DNA of 64,000 nucleotides from Tepidiphilus margaritifer DSM 15129 (GCF_000425565.1 NZ_AUDR01000015.1:62001-126000); one strand, 5' to 3'; positions 1 through 10,456 are shown, numbered from the stretch's first letter. Numbers and translations are program-made. Notes: generated from the sequence alone by a model not told the origin.

Positions 1-1
1 A

Positions 2-169
2 CACCGGACGGTCGTGCTCGATGCCGTTCCCACCGCCGAAAACCTCGCTCGCATCGCGTTCATGCTCCTCGCGCCTCGCTTTCAGGCCGCCTACGGCGAG
101 CGGCTGCGGCTGCGCCGGGTGCGCCTCTACGAGACGCCCAACTGTTGGGCGGATTATCCCGACGATTGA
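2..169 (+). CDS. queD: 6-carboxytetrahydropterin synthase (QueD-like), C-terminal fragment
   Basis: The frame is open from the window edge and stops with TGA at 167-169, giving about 55 C-terminal residues. The segment contains PTAENLAR, then a helix, then RVRLYETPNCWADY. That matches the end of the 6-pyruvoyl-tetrahydropterin synthase/QueD fold, where the conserved Glu of the ET motif binds the pterin. QueD converts dihydroneopterin triphosphate to 6-carboxytetrahydropterin in the queuosine/7-deazaguanine pathway. The start and the zinc-binding histidines lie outside the window, so QueD cannot be separated from a PTPS paralogue. The frame is too short and too far from an ATG to be picked up as an ordinary open frame. 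It is read toward the HDOD gene, whose start lies about 60 bases downstream. Confidence 0.75.
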   Translation, partial: HRTVVLDAVPTAENLARIAFMLLAPRFQAAYGERLRLRRVRLYETPNCWADYPDD

Positions 170-231
170 AGTCACTTGGCAAAGGTCCCGTCGCTGGGGA
201 TAATCGGGGCATTCCCGGCCGGAGAAAGGCG

Positions 232-1191
232 ATGGAACGACTCGAACACCCGCTACCGGATGCGGCCGCCTGGATCCGCTTCTTCGCCGAGCGCGCCGAC
301 AAGGTCCCCATCCTCAGGCATACCAAGCGCCGCCTCGAGGAACTGCGCCCCACCGCGGAAACGCTCAATGCCCATGTCCTCTCTCAGGTCGTACTGCAAG
401 ACCCGCTGCTCACGCTGCGCCTGATGGTGACACTGCAAAAACGCCGCCCTCCCGACCTGCGCACGCGCGAGCTCACCACCATCGACCGCATCCTCCTCAT
501 GCTGGGCATCCGCGCCTTCTACGCCGAATGCGACCGCATGGCGCTGGTGGAAGAAGAACTCGCCGACCTGCCCGACGAGCTCACCATGCTGCTGCGGCTC
601 ATCGCCCGGCTGCGGCGCGCGGCGCGTTTCGCCCGTGAATGGGCGCTGCTGCGCCGCGACATCGAAGTCTCGGAAGTGGTGGTCGCGGCGCTGTTGCACG
701 ACATCACCGAAGTCCTGATGTGGCTCTACGCGCCCCGGCTCATGTCGCTGCTCATCCGCCTGCGCCGCACCTACCCTGCCATTCCGCTCGAGCAGCTGCA
801 GCGCAAGGTGTTCAACGCCACCGAAGTCGAGATCCGCAACGGCCTCATCGACGCGCTGGAACTACCCGAGATCCTGAAAAAGCTGCTCGACGACCACCAC
901 CTGGAGAATCCGCGCACGCGCACGGTATGGCTCGCCACGCGGCTTGCGCGCCACCTCGCCCACGGCTGGAACGATCCGCGCATCCCGGCCGACCTCGACG
1001 CCATCCAGGAACTGGTGCACGTCAATCGCGAGATCCTGCTCAAGCAGCTCGGCGCGCCGGAAGAGGCGATGGCGCGGCTACTCTCCCCTACCGGCGAGAT
1101 CGCGCCGCCTGCTCAAACGGGCAGCGAGGTGGCAGCCGGCGCTTCGGCCGCCGGATCGGCGGACATGGCCGGTCCTTCCGGCGGCGAATGA
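232..1191 (+). CDS. HDOD domain protein
   Basis: A 319-residue protein. I chose the ATG at 232 because GGAGAAAGG precedes it at 221-229; a longer frame from 145 would run into the QueD-like gene. Residues about 18-210 resemble an HDOD domain, the divergent HD relative found in bacterial signalling proteins. The hallmark LLHDITE is at 154-160, with the HD pair at 156-157. No GGDEF, EAL or receiver domain is attached. The C-terminal 35 residues are rich in Ala, Gly and Ser and look disordered. HDOD proteins are generally regulators rather than proven phosphohydrolases, so I assign no reaction. Its stop lies 4 bases from the stop of the convergent uup gene. Confidence 0.8.
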   Translation: MERLEHPLPDAAAWIRFFAERADKVPILRHTKRRLEELRPTAETLNAHVLSQVVLQDPLLTLRLMVTLQKRRPPDLRTRELTTIDRILLMLGIRAFYAECDRMALVEEELADLPDELTMLLRLIARLRRAARFAREWALLRRDIEVSEVVVAALLHDITEVLMWLYAPRLMSLLIRLRRTYPAIPLEQLQRKVFNATEVEIRNGLIDALELPEILKKLLDDHHLENPRTRTVWLATRLARHLAHGWNDPRIPADLDAIQELVHVNREILLKQLGAPEEAMARLLSPTGEIAPPAQTGSEVAAGASAAGSADMAGPSGGE

Positions 1192-1195
1192 ACGC

Positions 1196-3115
<1,920 letters not shown>

Positions 3116-3136
3116 GACAAAAACCTTGAAAGGGAG

Positions 3137-3208
3137 TCCCCCCGCCAGGAATCGAACCTGGATCTAGCGCTTAGGAGGCGCTCGTTCTATCCATTGAACT
3201 ACGGGGAG
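3137..3208 (-). tRNA. tRNA-Arg (anticodon CCT)
   Basis: Read on the minus strand this folds as a complete cloverleaf. The acceptor stem is CTCCCCG/CGGGGGG with one T-G pair and discriminator A. The D stem is GTTC/GAAC. The anticodon stem AGCGC/GCGCT closes the loop CTCCTAA, with anticodon CCT. The T stem CCAGG/CCTGG closes TTCGATT. No CCA is encoded. It reads the rare arginine codon AGG. It sits between rimO (stop 11 bases upstream) and uup, all on the same strand. tRNA genes can serve as integration sites, but I see no integrase or duplicated 3' end nearby. Confidence 0.96.
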
Positions 3209-3218
3209 ACGGAATGAT

Positions 3219-4547
3219 TCAGCGCGAGGGCACTTCCGCGTAGAGGTCGTGCACGTCGCAGTCGGTGACGAGGACCTCGGCGAATTCGCCCGGCTGCAAG
3301 TCCTCGCCGTTGGGGATGATGACGAGGCCATCGATCTCGGGCGCATCGGCACTGGAGCGCGCGAGCGCCCCCTCTTCGTCGACCTCTTCCACCAGCACCG
3401 TGATCCGGCGCCCGATCCAGCGCTCCAGCCGCTGGGTGGAGATGTCCTCCTGCCACTGCAGCAGGCGCACGCGCCGCTCTTCGCGCACTTCCTCGGGTAC
3501 GGCATTGGGCAGTGCATTGGCTGCTGCGCCCTCGACGGGGGAATAGGCGAAGGCGCCGACGCGGTCGAGCTGCGCTTCTTCGAGAAATTGCAGTAGCAGG
3601 TCGAAATCTTCCTCGGTTTCGCCGGGAAAGCCGGTGATGAAGGTCGAGCGGATCGTCAGGTCGGGACAGATCTCGCGCCAACGGCGGATGCGCTCGAGCA
3701 CGCGTTCGGTCGCCGCCGGCCGCTGCATCGCCTTGAGGATGCGGGGGCTGGCGTGCTGGAACGGGACGTCGAGATACGGCAGGATCCTGCCCTCGGCCAT
3801 GAGCGGGATGAGCTCGTCCACGCTCGGATAGGGATAGACGTAGTGCAGCCGGATCCACACACCGAGCTCTCCCAGCAGACGGGCGAGCTCGGTGAGACGC
3901 TGGCGCACCGGCCGGCCGTCGACGAAACCCGTACGGTACTTGAGATCGACCCCGTAGGCGGCGGTGTCCTGCGACACGACGAGGATTTCCTTGACGCCAG
4001 AGTCCACCAGCGCTTCGGCCTCGGCCATGATCTCGTGGATGGGACGACTGACGAGATCGCCGCGCAGAGAGGGGATGATGCAGAACGTACAGCGGTGGTT
4101 GCAGCCCTCGGAGATCTTCAGATAAGCGTAGTGCGGCGGGGTGAGCCGCAGACCCTGCGGGGGGACGAGATCGGTGAACGGATCGTGCGGCTTGGGCAGA
4201 TGGCGGTGCACCAGATCGAGCACTTCGCCGTCGGCATGGGGGCCGGTGATCGCCAGCACCTGAGGGAATTCTTCGAGGATGCGCTGCGGCCGGGCGCCCA
4301 AGCAGCCGGTGACGATGACCTTGCCATTCTCCGCCAGCGCTTCACCGATCGCCTGCAGCGATTCTTCCACGGCCGCGTCGATGAAACCGCAGGTATTGAC
4401 GATGACGAGATCCGCCCCCTCGTAGTCGGAGCTGAGCGCATACCCCTCGGCGCGCAGGCGGGTGAGGATGCGTTCGCTGTCGACAGTGGCCTTGGGGCAG
4501 CCCAGGCTGACCATGCCCACTCGGGGAGCAGAAAAATCACGGTTCAT
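3219..4547 (-). CDS. rimO: Ribosomal protein uS12 methylthiotransferase RimO
   Basis: A 442-residue radical-SAM methylthiotransferase that adds a methylthio group to the conserved aspartate of ribosomal protein S12. The N-terminal UPF0004 domain carries the auxiliary-cluster cysteines C17, C53 and C82. The radical-SAM motif CNHRCTFC is at 149-156, supplying C149, C153 and C156. A C-terminal TRAM domain is present, ending in a short ELYAEVPSR-like tail. The length is normal. The start at 4547 overlaps the last 11 bases of phaR, so translation is probably coupled. The related enzyme MiaB modifies tRNA, but the [10 protein letters not shown]-terminus is the RimO type. Confidence 0.95.
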   Translation of the reverse strand: MNRDFSAPRVGMVSLGCPKATVDSERILTRLRAEGYALSSDYEGADLVIVNTCGFIDAAVEESLQAIGEALAENGKVIVTGCLGARPQRILEEFPQVLAITGPHADGEVLDLVHRHLPKPHDPFTDLVPPQGLRLTPPHYAYLKISEGCNHRCTFCIIPSLRGDLVSRPIHEIMAEAEALVDSGVKEILVVSQDTAAYGVDLKYRTGFVDGRPVRQRLTELARLLGELGVWIRLHYVYPYPSVDELIPLMAEGRILPYLDVPFQHASPRILKAMQRPAATERVLERIRRWREICPDLTIRSTFITGFPGETEEDFDLLLQFLEEAQLDRVGAFAYSPVEGAAANALPNAVPEEVREERRVRLLQWQEDISTQRLERWIGRRITVLVEEVDEEGALARSSADAPEIDGLVIIPNGEDLQPGEFAEVLVTDCDVHDLYAEVPSR

Positions 4548-5133
4548 GGGGATTGGTCGCCGAACTTGAATCGTGTTCCGTAGCGTCCGATTGTGGGCGA
4601 AAAGTGGGGAACATGGCGCCGAACAGACCGCGCGTTTGATGCTCCGCCTGTTGCTGCATCTGGGTGAGGAGCTGGCGCGATTGTTCGAGATAGGCGTTCA
4701 TCATGGACTGTAGCGCTGGCGTCTGCAAAGAGAGAAACTGCGCCATCCAGTCGGTGCCGAGCGGCGCGTTGTCGCCGTAGAGCGAGCGCAGCTGCTCTTG
4801 GAACTTGTTCTGCATCTCGACGAAGGCCGCGATGCTGTTTTCCAGATAGCGCCCCATCAGGTTTTGCGATGCCTGACCGTAGAAACGGATGATCTGCGCG
4901 AGCAGCTCCGAAGAAAAAAGGGGCTGGCCGCAGGCCTCTTCCTCTAGGATGATCTGCAGCAGCACGCTGCGCGTGAGATCTTCCCCCGTCTTCGCGTCGA
5001 CGATACGGAAAGGCTCGTGCGAGAGCACGAGATTCTTCACGTCACCCATCGTAATGTAGGTGCTACTGGTGGTATCGTACAAACGGCGATTGGGGTACTT
5101 CTTGATCAGGCGGATTTGCTGCGCATCGGTCAT
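4537..5133 (-). CDS. phaR: PHA synthesis repressor PhaR
   Basis: A 198-residue DNA- and granule-binding regulator of polyhydroxyalkanoate storage. The N-terminal domain contains [13 protein letters not shown] followed by the PHB/PHA accumulation-regulator region, and the rest is a Gln-rich amphipathic tail. PhaR is known to repress phasin genes and to be titrated away by nascent PHA granules. I chose the ATG at 5133 (MTDAQQ), preceded by GGAAAG; in-frame TTG codons upstream are less likely. It has its own promoter-like -10 box (TATAAT, 5169-5174) and is separated from phaB by a terminator, so it is probably transcribed independently and read into rimO. Confidence 0.94.
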   Translation of the reverse strand: MTDAQQIRLIKKYPNRRLYDTTSSTYITMGDVKNLVLSHEPFRIVDAKTGEDLTRSVLLQIILEEEACGQPLFSSELLAQIIRFYGQASQNLMGRYLENSIAAFVEMQNKFQEQLRSLYGDNAPLGTDWMAQFLSLQTPALQSMMNAYLEQSRQLLTQMQQQAEHQTRGLFGAMFPTFRPQSDATEHDSSSATNPHEP

Positions 5134-5168
5134 TGCCGATCTTTCCCACAAGGAGGTGGCGATGAAGC

Positions 5169-5174
5169 ATTATA
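5169..5174 (-). promoter_or_regulatory. -10 box of the phaR promoter
   Basis: On the minus strand the sequence is a perfect TATAAT, about 36 bases upstream of the phaR ATG, placing a transcription start near 5162. No good -35 hexamer is seen at 16-18 bases, only GGAACC. An activator or a weak promoter would fit. The T-rich tail of the phaB terminator lies just upstream. Confidence 0.5.
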
Positions 5175-5203
5175 CCGTAGCAAAAGGCAGAGGTTCCCCG
5201 CGG

Positions 5204-5258
5204 CCGAAAAATGCAAGGTCTGCAGGGTGGCGCCAACAAGGCGTCGTCCCTGCAGACC
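5204..5258 (-). terminator. Rho-independent terminator after phaB
   Basis: A perfect 11-bp inverted repeat (GGTCTGCAGGG / CCCTGCAGACC) has arms at 5217-5227 and 5248-5258. On the minus strand it is followed by TTGCATTTTT. It lies 42 bases after the phaB stop and would separate phaCB transcripts from phaR. Confidence 0.8.
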
Positions 5259-5300
5259 CCAGGGTCATAGCCCCTCTTCCGATGAGAGAGACGCCGATCC

Positions 5301-6044
5301 TCAGTACATATGTTGTCCGCCATTGATGGCAATGTTCGCTCCCGTCATGTAGGCGGCCTCCTCGGAGGCGATGTAGGCCACCAGCCCGGCGATTTCCTCG
5401 GGCTTGCCCAGACGCCCCATGGGGATCTGCGGCAGGATCTTGGATTCCAGGATCTCTTGCGGAATGGCGAGCACCATCTTGGTACCGATGTAGCCCGGCG
5501 AGACGGTATTGACGGTGACGCCATAGCGCGCCACTTCGAGCGCCAGCGACTTGGTGAAACCGTGCATCCCGGCCTTGGCCGCGGCATAGTTGGTTTGACC
5601 GAAGGCGCCTTTCTGGCCGTTGACCGAAGAGATGTTGATGATGCGCCCCCACTTGCGCTCGACCATGCCGTCGATGACCTGCTTGGTCATATTGAAGACG
5701 CTGTCGAGGTTGGTGCGCAGCACCGCGTCCCAGTCGGCCTTGGTCATCTTGCGCAAGGTCATGTCGCGGGTGATACCGGCGTTATTGACGAGCACGTCCA
5801 CCGGGCCGACTTCCTGCACGATTTTCTCGACGCACGCCTTGCAGGAGTCGAAGTCGGCGACATCCACCGGATAGGCGGCGAAGTCGAACCCCTTGGCCTT
5901 CATGTCGGCGAGCCACTGCGGCGCGTTCTTGTTGTTGAGCGAATGCGTGGTGACGACGCGATAGCCCAGCTGGGCGAGCTTGATGCAGATCGCCTCGCCG
6001 AGCCCCCCCATGCCTCCTGTGACCAATGCGATGCGAGTCGTCAT
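5301..6044 (-). CDS. phaB: Acetoacetyl-CoA reductase PhaB
   Basis: A 247-residue short-chain dehydrogenase that reduces acetoacetyl-CoA to (R)-3-hydroxybutyryl-CoA with NADPH, the monomer-supplying step of PHB synthesis. The Rossmann motif TGGMGGLG is at 9-16, NNAG near 87-90, the catalytic serine in NISS at 139-140, and Tyr153/Lys157 in YAAAK. It ends in GGQHMY, the usual PhaB C-terminus. The ATG at 6044 follows AGGAGAAGGG; a longer open frame upstream into phaC is spurious. It follows phaC by 44 bases and is probably co-transcribed with it. No phaA thiolase is present in the window. Confidence 0.95.
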   Translation of the reverse strand: MTTRIALVTGGMGGLGEAICIKLAQLGYRVVTTHSLNNKNAPQWLADMKAKGFDFAAYPVDVADFDSCKACVEKIVQEVGPVDVLVNNAGITRDMTLRKMTKADWDAVLRTNLDSVFNMTKQVIDGMVERKWGRIINISSVNGQKGAFGQTNYAAAKAGMHGFTKSLALEVARYGVTVNTVSPGYIGTKMVLAIPQEILESKILPQIPMGRLGKPEEIAGLVAYIASEEAAYMTGANIAINGGQHMY

Positions 6045-6088
6045 TTCCCTTCTCCTCTTCTTCGATGGCGCCGCTTGCGGCGGCAGGG

Positions 6089-7792
6089 TTACACAACGGG
6101 TTCGCGCACGAGTGGCAACGCCGGCTCTTTCACGTAGTGGCCCGGGGCCGGCTCGATCGGGCGGTAGCGATCGTTGCCCAGGGCGGTGCGTGCCGGCACG
6201 AGCTTGCCCTTGTACGATTCCAGCCAGCGTGCCCAGTCCCGCCACCAGCTGCCGGGCTGCTCCTGCGCCGCGGACAACCACGCTTCGGGCTCCTCGGGCA
6301 GGGATTCGTTGGTCCAGTAACTGCGGCGATTCTTGCTTGCCGGGTTGATGGCGCCGGCGATGTGGCCGCTCGCCCCGAGCACGAAACGGCGCGGGCCGCC
6401 GAGCAAGTGTTGCGAGAGATAAGCGCCGCGCCAGGGCACGATGTGGTCTTCGCGTGCCGCCATCACGTAGGCCGGCATGTCGAGGCGGGTGAGGCTCACC
6501 GGCTGGCCGAGCATCGTCAATTTGTTGGGTACGCGCAGATTGTTCTCGAGATACATGTTGCGCAGGTAGTAGGTGACGAACGGCCCGGGCAGGTTGGTGC
6601 TGTCGCTGTTCCAGTAGAGTAGATCGAAGGGTTTGGGCGCCTCACCCTTGAGATAGTTGTTGACCACGTAATTCCAGACGAGGTCGTTGGCGCGCAGCGC
6701 CGAGAAGGTATTGGCCAGTTCCGAGCCCAGCATCAATCCGCCCTTGCCGATCGCCGCCTCGCGCGCGGTGACACTCGCTTCGTCCACCAGGCAGCCCAGC
6801 TCGCCACTCTCGGCAAAATCGAGCAGGGTCGTCATGAGCGTGAGACTGCGCACGGGCGTCTCGCCGCGGGCACGCGCCACCGCCAAGGCACAGGAGAGGA
6901 TCGTACCGCCGACGCAAAACCCCAACGCGTTGGGATCGGACACGCCGGTGACCTCGCGCACGATCTGTAGCGCCTGCAGCGGCCCCAGTTCCAGGTAATC
7001 GTCCCAGCCGTAGTGCGCCTCGGTGAGGCCGGGATTTTTCCACGAGATCAGGAAGACGGTGTGCCCCTGCTCCAGGGCGAAACGCACGAGGGAATTTTCC
7101 GGCTGAAGGTCGAGGATGTAGAACTTGTTGATGTTGGGCGGAACGATGAGGAGCGGACGCTCGCCCACTTTCTCCGTGAGCGGCGCGTATTGGATGAGCT
7201 GCATGAGGGGATTTTCGGCGATCACCGCACCCGGCGTGACCGCGAGATTGCGCCCGACCTCGAAGGCGGACTCGTCGGTCATCGAGATGCGACCCTTGTG
7301 CAGGTCTTCGAGGAGGTTGGCGATGCCGCGGCGAATGCTCTCGCCCTGCGTTTCGAGCGCCTGGCGGATGAATTCCGGATTGGTGGCGGCGAAGTTCGAC
7401 GGGGCGAGCGCATCGACGATCTGGCGCACGAGGAAACGCGCCCGCGCCTTGGTCTTGCCGTCGGGAAAGTCGCTCTCTTCCACCCAGCGGGTGAGCATCT
7501 GCGCGTTGATCCAGTAGGCCTGGCGCAGATAGTCGAAAATGGGGCTCTCCTGCCACGCGGGCGAGGAGAAACGCTTGTCGCTGCGCACCTGGGGCACCAC
7601 CGGCTCGGCGGCTTCGCCCGGCTGGCGGTGCAGCAGCCGATCCCACAGCTGGGCGTGCTGGGCGAGCCACTGCTGCTGCCACTGCCGCAGCTTGTCCGGG
7701 TCACGCGCCATGAGCTGCCAAGATTGCTGCCACCATTGCAGGGGATGCCCCGGAGGTAGCGGGGCGCCGGGGGGGTTGGGGAAAGACGTCAT
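6089..7792 (-). CDS. phaC: Class I poly(3-hydroxyalkanoate) synthase PhaC
   Basis: A 567-residue PHA synthase that polymerises (R)-3-hydroxyacyl-CoA into polyester on the granule surface. The lipase-box-like motif GFCVGG places the catalytic nucleophile at Cys293. The other triad residues are Asp449 (in AAREDHIVPW) and His477 (in GASGHIAGA). The N-terminal region contains the PhaC_N domain. The length is typical of stand-alone class I enzymes, which need no PhaE or PhaR subunit. The ATG at 7792 is preceded by GAGGAG; further upstream methionines lack conserved sequence. It is followed by phaB, and a promoter-like pair lies just upstream. Confidence 0.96.
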   Translation of the reverse strand: MTSFPNPPGAPLPPGHPLQWWQQSWQLMARDPDKLRQWQQQWLAQHAQLWDRLLHRQPGEAAEPVVPQVRSDKRFSSPAWQESPIFDYLRQAYWINAQMLTRWVEESDFPDGKTKARARFLVRQIVDALAPSNFAATNPEFIRQALETQGESIRRGIANLLEDLHKGRISMTDESAFEVGRNLAVTPGAVIAENPLMQLIQYAPLTEKVGERPLLIVPPNINKFYILDLQPENSLVRFALEQGHTVFLISWKNPGLTEAHYGWDDYLELGPLQALQIVREVTGVSDPNALGFCVGGTILSCALAVARARGETPVRSLTLMTTLLDFAESGELGCLVDEASVTAREAAIGKGGLMLGSELANTFSALRANDLVWNYVVNNYLKGEAPKPFDLLYWNSDSTNLPGPFVTYYLRNMYLENNLRVPNKLTMLGQPVSLTRLDMPAYVMAAREDHIVPWRGAYLSQHLLGGPRRFVLGASGHIAGAINPASKNRRSYWTNESLPEEPEAWLSAAQEQPGSWWRDWARWLESYKGKLVPARTALGNDRYRPIEPAPGHYVKEPALPLVREPVV

Positions 7793-7813
7793 TTTTTCTC
7801 CTCGATCGAATTC

Positions 7814-7842
7814 ATTGTGGCACGAAAGGTTCATGACGACAA
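7814..7842 (-). promoter_or_regulatory. Putative phaC promoter
   Basis: On the minus strand TTGTCG (7837-7842) is followed after exactly 17 bases by CACAAT (7814-7819). Each hexamer matches the sigma-70 consensus at four of six positions. Transcription would start about 15 bases before the phaC ATG. This is moderate evidence only. Confidence 0.45.
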
Positions 7843-7843
7843 T

Positions 7844-7859
7844 CATGCACTGCAGCATG
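7844..7859. promoter_or_regulatory. TGC/GCA dyad upstream of phaC, candidate PhaR site
   Basis: CATGC-ACTGCA-GCATG has perfect 5-bp arms and lies immediately upstream of the putative phaC -35 box. PhaR proteins are reported to bind TGC/GCA-rich sites near PHA genes. Assignment to PhaR is inference from the neighbourhood. Confidence 0.3.
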
Positions 7860-7865
7860 CGTCAT

Positions 7866-8600
7866 TTACCCTGAGGTGCGCCAGAGGCACAAAGCGAAGC
7901 GGCCGGTACTCCCTCCTTCCCGGCGGTAGGAATAGAACGCCTTTTCATGAAAAGTACATATACCACTCGACCTGACCGCGGCCGCCCCCGCGGCGAGCAG
8001 CTTCGCCCGGGCGATGCCGGCCAGATCGGCATACCAGTGCGCCACGTCGCGGCCGGGGGTGAAAAATCGGGCAAGCGACGGGGTCTGGTCGACAAAAGCT
8101 CGACGCACCTCCTCCCCTACCTCGTAGTGCGCCGCGCCGATTCCCGGTCCGATCCAGGCAACGAAACTTCGGCGCGGGAAATGCGCCGCCACCGCTTCCA
8201 GCACCCCGCCGGCGAGCCCGCGCCAGCCGGCATGCGCCACCGCCACCCGGGTACCGTCGCAAGCGGCAAAGGCCACCGGCAGGCAATCAGCCACCAGCAC
8301 GGCCAGCGGCACGCAGGATTTCGTGGTGACTGCCGCATCGGCCCGTGGTGGCATTTCCTCCCTGGCTTCGCGATCGACATCGAAGACGCGCGTCCCATGC
8401 ACCTGGTCGAGCCACAACGGCATGGCGGGAAGGAGGCGAGCAAGGCGCAGGCGGTTCTCCGCCACCGCCGTCGGATCGTCCCCCACGTGCGTGGCCAGGT
8501 TGAACGTGGCATACGGCTGCCGGCTCACCCCGCCCTCGCGGTCGGTGAGCCGCAGCACCACGTTGCGCGGCGCTTCCGGCCAGTGGATGAGGCGGATCAT
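7866..8600 (-). CDS. pgeF: Peptidoglycan editing factor PgeF (YfiH, DUF152)
   Basis: A 244-residue protein of the YfiH/LACC1 family, reported to keep aberrant amino acids out of peptidoglycan precursors and long annotated as polyphenol oxidase. Zinc-site residues are visible: His68 in QVHGTR, Cys106 in VADCLPV and His123 in AHAGWRG. The C-terminus has the family pattern of a Cys, a SYRRxG motif and TGR. The start ATG at 8600 overlaps the rluD stop as ATGA, so translation is probably coupled. The rluD-pgeF order is common in proteobacteria. Confidence 0.93.
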   Translation of the reverse strand: MIRLIHWPEAPRNVVLRLTDREGGVSRQPYATFNLATHVGDDPTAVAENRLRLARLLPAMPLWLDQVHGTRVFDVDREAREEMPPRADAAVTTKSCVPLAVLVADCLPVAFAACDGTRVAVAHAGWRGLAGGVLEAVAAHFPRRSFVAWIGPGIGAAHYEVGEEVRRAFVDQTPSLARFFTPGRDVAHWYADLAGIARAKLLAAGAAAVRSSGICTFHEKAFYSYRREGGSTGRFALCLWRTSG

Positions 8601-9571
8601 CGCTTCTCTCCCCGCAAGGTCTCGAGCAGCCGGGTCATGTCCTCGGGCAGGGGCGATTCCCAATGGCATGGCTCGCCGCTTGCGGGATGCACGAGCGAGA
8701 GGCAGCGGGCATGTAGCGCTTGGCGGGAAAAACGCGCCGCCACCGCTCGTGGGGCGTAGAGAGGGTCTCCCAAGAGAGGGAAGCCGAGATGAGCCAGATG
8801 CACTCGGATCTGGTGCGTGCGTCCGGTTTCCAAGCGGCACTCGACGAGCGTGGCATCGGCAAAGACTTCCAGCGGGCGATAATGGGTCACCGCGGGCTTG
8901 CCCTGTGGCACGACCGCCATGCGGGTGCGCGCGCGCGGATGCCGTCCGATCGGCGCGTCCACCGTGCCGGATCGCCCGAGGCGCCCCGCCACCACCGCCC
9001 AATATTCGCGGTGTACGGTGCGCGCCTGCAGCTGGCGCACCAGGGCGGTCTGCGCTTCCAGCGTGCGGGCCACCACCATGAGGCCGCTCGTGTCCTTGTC
9101 GAGCCGATGCACGATACCGGCGCGCGGCACCGCGGCCAGGCCGGAATCGAGCGCGAGTAGTCCGTTGAGCAAGGTCCCCTCGAGATTTCCCGCTCCGGGA
9201 TGAACCACCAGACCCGCCGGCTTGTCAATGACGAAAATCGATTCATCGGCATGAAGGAGAGACAATGGCATCGTTTGCGCTCGTGGCGTTTCTCCGGGCA
9301 CGAAAGGTGGCAGATTCAACGTCAGGCGTTCGCCCCCTGCCAACCGGCGGCGCACCGAGTCGGCGGGCATTCCGTCTACGGTCAGCCAGCCGGCCTCGAT
9401 CCATGCCTGCAGACGCGAACGCGAATGCTCCGGCCACAGCACCGCGGCGACGCGATCGAGCCGCTCGCCCGCGAGCGCGACCGGCACGAAGCGCATCTCT
9501 TCTTCGACCGTGATCGCGTCATCGTCGTCCCCATCCCATTCCGCCTTATAATCGGTCACCGAGTCACTCAT
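8597..9571 (-). CDS. rluD: 23S rRNA pseudouridine synthase RluD
   Basis: A 324-residue RluA-family pseudouridine synthase with an N-terminal S4-like RNA-binding domain (about 30-95) and the catalytic motif HRLDKDTSG at 155-163, with Asp158 as nucleophile. RluD modifies U1911, U1915 and U1917 of helix 69 in 23S rRNA. The N-terminus has an acidic run (DGDDDDA) before the S4 domain. I chose the ATG at 9571 (MSDSVTD). It is shared back-to-back with bamD: the two start regions face each other within a CATG tetramer. RluC/RluA paralogues are possible, but the S4 domain, the position next to bamD and the pgeF coupling favour RluD. Confidence 0.92.
   Translation of the reverse strand: MSDSVTDYKAEWDGDDDDAITVEEEMRFVPVALAGERLDRVAAVLWPEHSRSRLQAWIEAGWLTVDGMPADSVRRRLAGGERLTLNLPPFVPGETPRAQTMPLSLLHADESIFVIDKPAGLVVHPGAGNLEGTLLNGLLALDSGLAAVPRAGIVHRLDKDTSGLMVVARTLEAQTALVRQLQARTVHREYWAVVAGRLGRSGTVDAPIGRHPRARTRMAVVPQGKPAVTHYRPLEVFADATLVECRLETGRTHQIRVHLAHLGFPLLGDPLYAPRAVAARFSRQALHARCLSLVHPASGEPCHWESPLPEDMTRLLETLRGEKR
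9547..9552 (+). promoter_or_regulatory. -10 box of the bamD promoter, inside the rluD coding start
   Basis: A perfect TATAAT on the plus strand lies 18 bases upstream of the first possible bamD ATG and 39 bases upstream of the second. It sits within the first codons of the divergent rluD. No clear -35 hexamer is seen at 17 bases (GTCGTC). Confidence 0.5.
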
Positions 9572-9590
9572 GCCCCGATCGTCATCTACC

Positions 9591-10391
9591 ATGATCCTGC
9601 GTTCGCTCACCGCGCTCTTCCTCGCCCTTTCGCTCACGCTCACCGGCTGCAGCCTCATCCCCGAAAAAGAGGATGAAACCCGCGGCTGGAATGCGCAAAA
9701 GCTCTATTCCGAAGCCAAGGATGCCCTGAACGACGGAAATTATCAACGGGCCGTCGAACTCTACGAAAAACTCGAAGCGCGCTATCCCTTCGGGCGTTAT
9801 GCGCAGCAGGCGCAGATCGAGACGGCCTACGCCCACTACAAGGCGGGTGAAGCCGAAGAGGCGATCGCCGCCGCCGACCGTTTCATCCGGCTGCACCCGA
9901 ATCACCCCAACGTCGATTACATGTACTACCTCAAGGGGCTGGCGACCTTCAACGAAGATCTCGGCCTGCTCGGGACGATCTCCAACCAGGATCTCTCTGA
10001 ACGTGATCCCAAGGGGATGCGCGAATCCTACGAGACGTTCCGCGAGCTCGTCGAGCGCTTCCCCGACAGCAAGTACGCCGACGACGCGCGCCAGCGCATG
10101 GTCTATCTCACCAACGCCATGGCCCGCTACGAAGTACACGTGGCCGACTACTATCTGCGCCGTGGCGCCTATCTCGCCGCCGCCAACCGGGCCAAGGCGG
10201 TACTCGAAGAGTTTCCCGATTCTCCCGCGCAGGAAGACGCGCTGTGGATCCTCATCCAGGCCTACGACAAGCTCGGCCTGCAGGATCTACGCGCCGACGC
10301 CGAACGGGTGATGCGCCAGAATTTCCCGCAATCGGCGTATTTCCACGGGGGCAAGAAAGGCCCGGACAAGCCTTGGTGGCAGCTGTGGTGA
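9591..10391 (+). CDS. bamD: Outer membrane assembly lipoprotein BamD (ComL)
   Basis: A 266-residue lipoprotein subunit of the BAM complex that folds beta-barrel proteins into the outer membrane. The signal peptide MILRSLTALFLALSLTLTGC ends in the lipobox LTGC, with lipidated Cys20. Five TPR-like repeats follow, beginning around AQKLYSEAKDALNDGNYQ, with the conserved ARYPFGRYAQQAQ segment. I prefer the ATG at 9591 because it begins a standard lipoprotein signal. The ATG at 9570 would add seven residues (MPRSSST) and would overlap the rluD start codon by two bases. Neither has an obvious Shine-Dalgarno sequence. Confidence 0.93.
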   Translation: MILRSLTALFLALSLTLTGCSLIPEKEDETRGWNAQKLYSEAKDALNDGNYQRAVELYEKLEARYPFGRYAQQAQIETAYAHYKAGEAEEAIAAADRFIRLHPNHPNVDYMYYLKGLATFNEDLGLLGTISNQDLSERDPKGMRESYETFRELVERFPDSKYADDARQRMVYLTNAMARYEVHVADYYLRRGAYLAAANRAKAVLEEFPDSPAQEDALWILIQAYDKLGLQDLRADAERVMRQNFPQSAYFHGGKKGPDKPWWQLW

Positions 10392-10450
10392 GTTTCCCTT
10401 ACTGGGGTTTTCCCTAGGCGACGGGGCCCTACCCTGCCGGCGCTTTGCGC

Positions 10451-10456
10451 TACAAT
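10451..10456 (+). promoter_or_regulatory. Possible -10 box upstream of ilvE
   Basis: TACAAT lies 51 bases before the ilvE ATG in the 115-base gap after bamD. No convincing -35 hexamer was found 16-18 bases upstream. Confidence 0.3.

Noticed and set aside
3137-3208. tRNA-Arg as an integration site for a mobile element
   Set aside because: No integrase, direct repeat of the tRNA 3' end or atypical DNA lies nearby; uup and rimO are core genes.
5162-5326. Short plus-strand frame of 54 codons after a good AAGGAGG site between phaR and phaB
   Set aside because: The ribosome-like site lies in the phaR leader on the other strand, the frame runs through the phaB terminator and into the phaB 3' end, and the product (KHYTVAKGRG...) is unlike anything I know. 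Not impossible, but unsupported.
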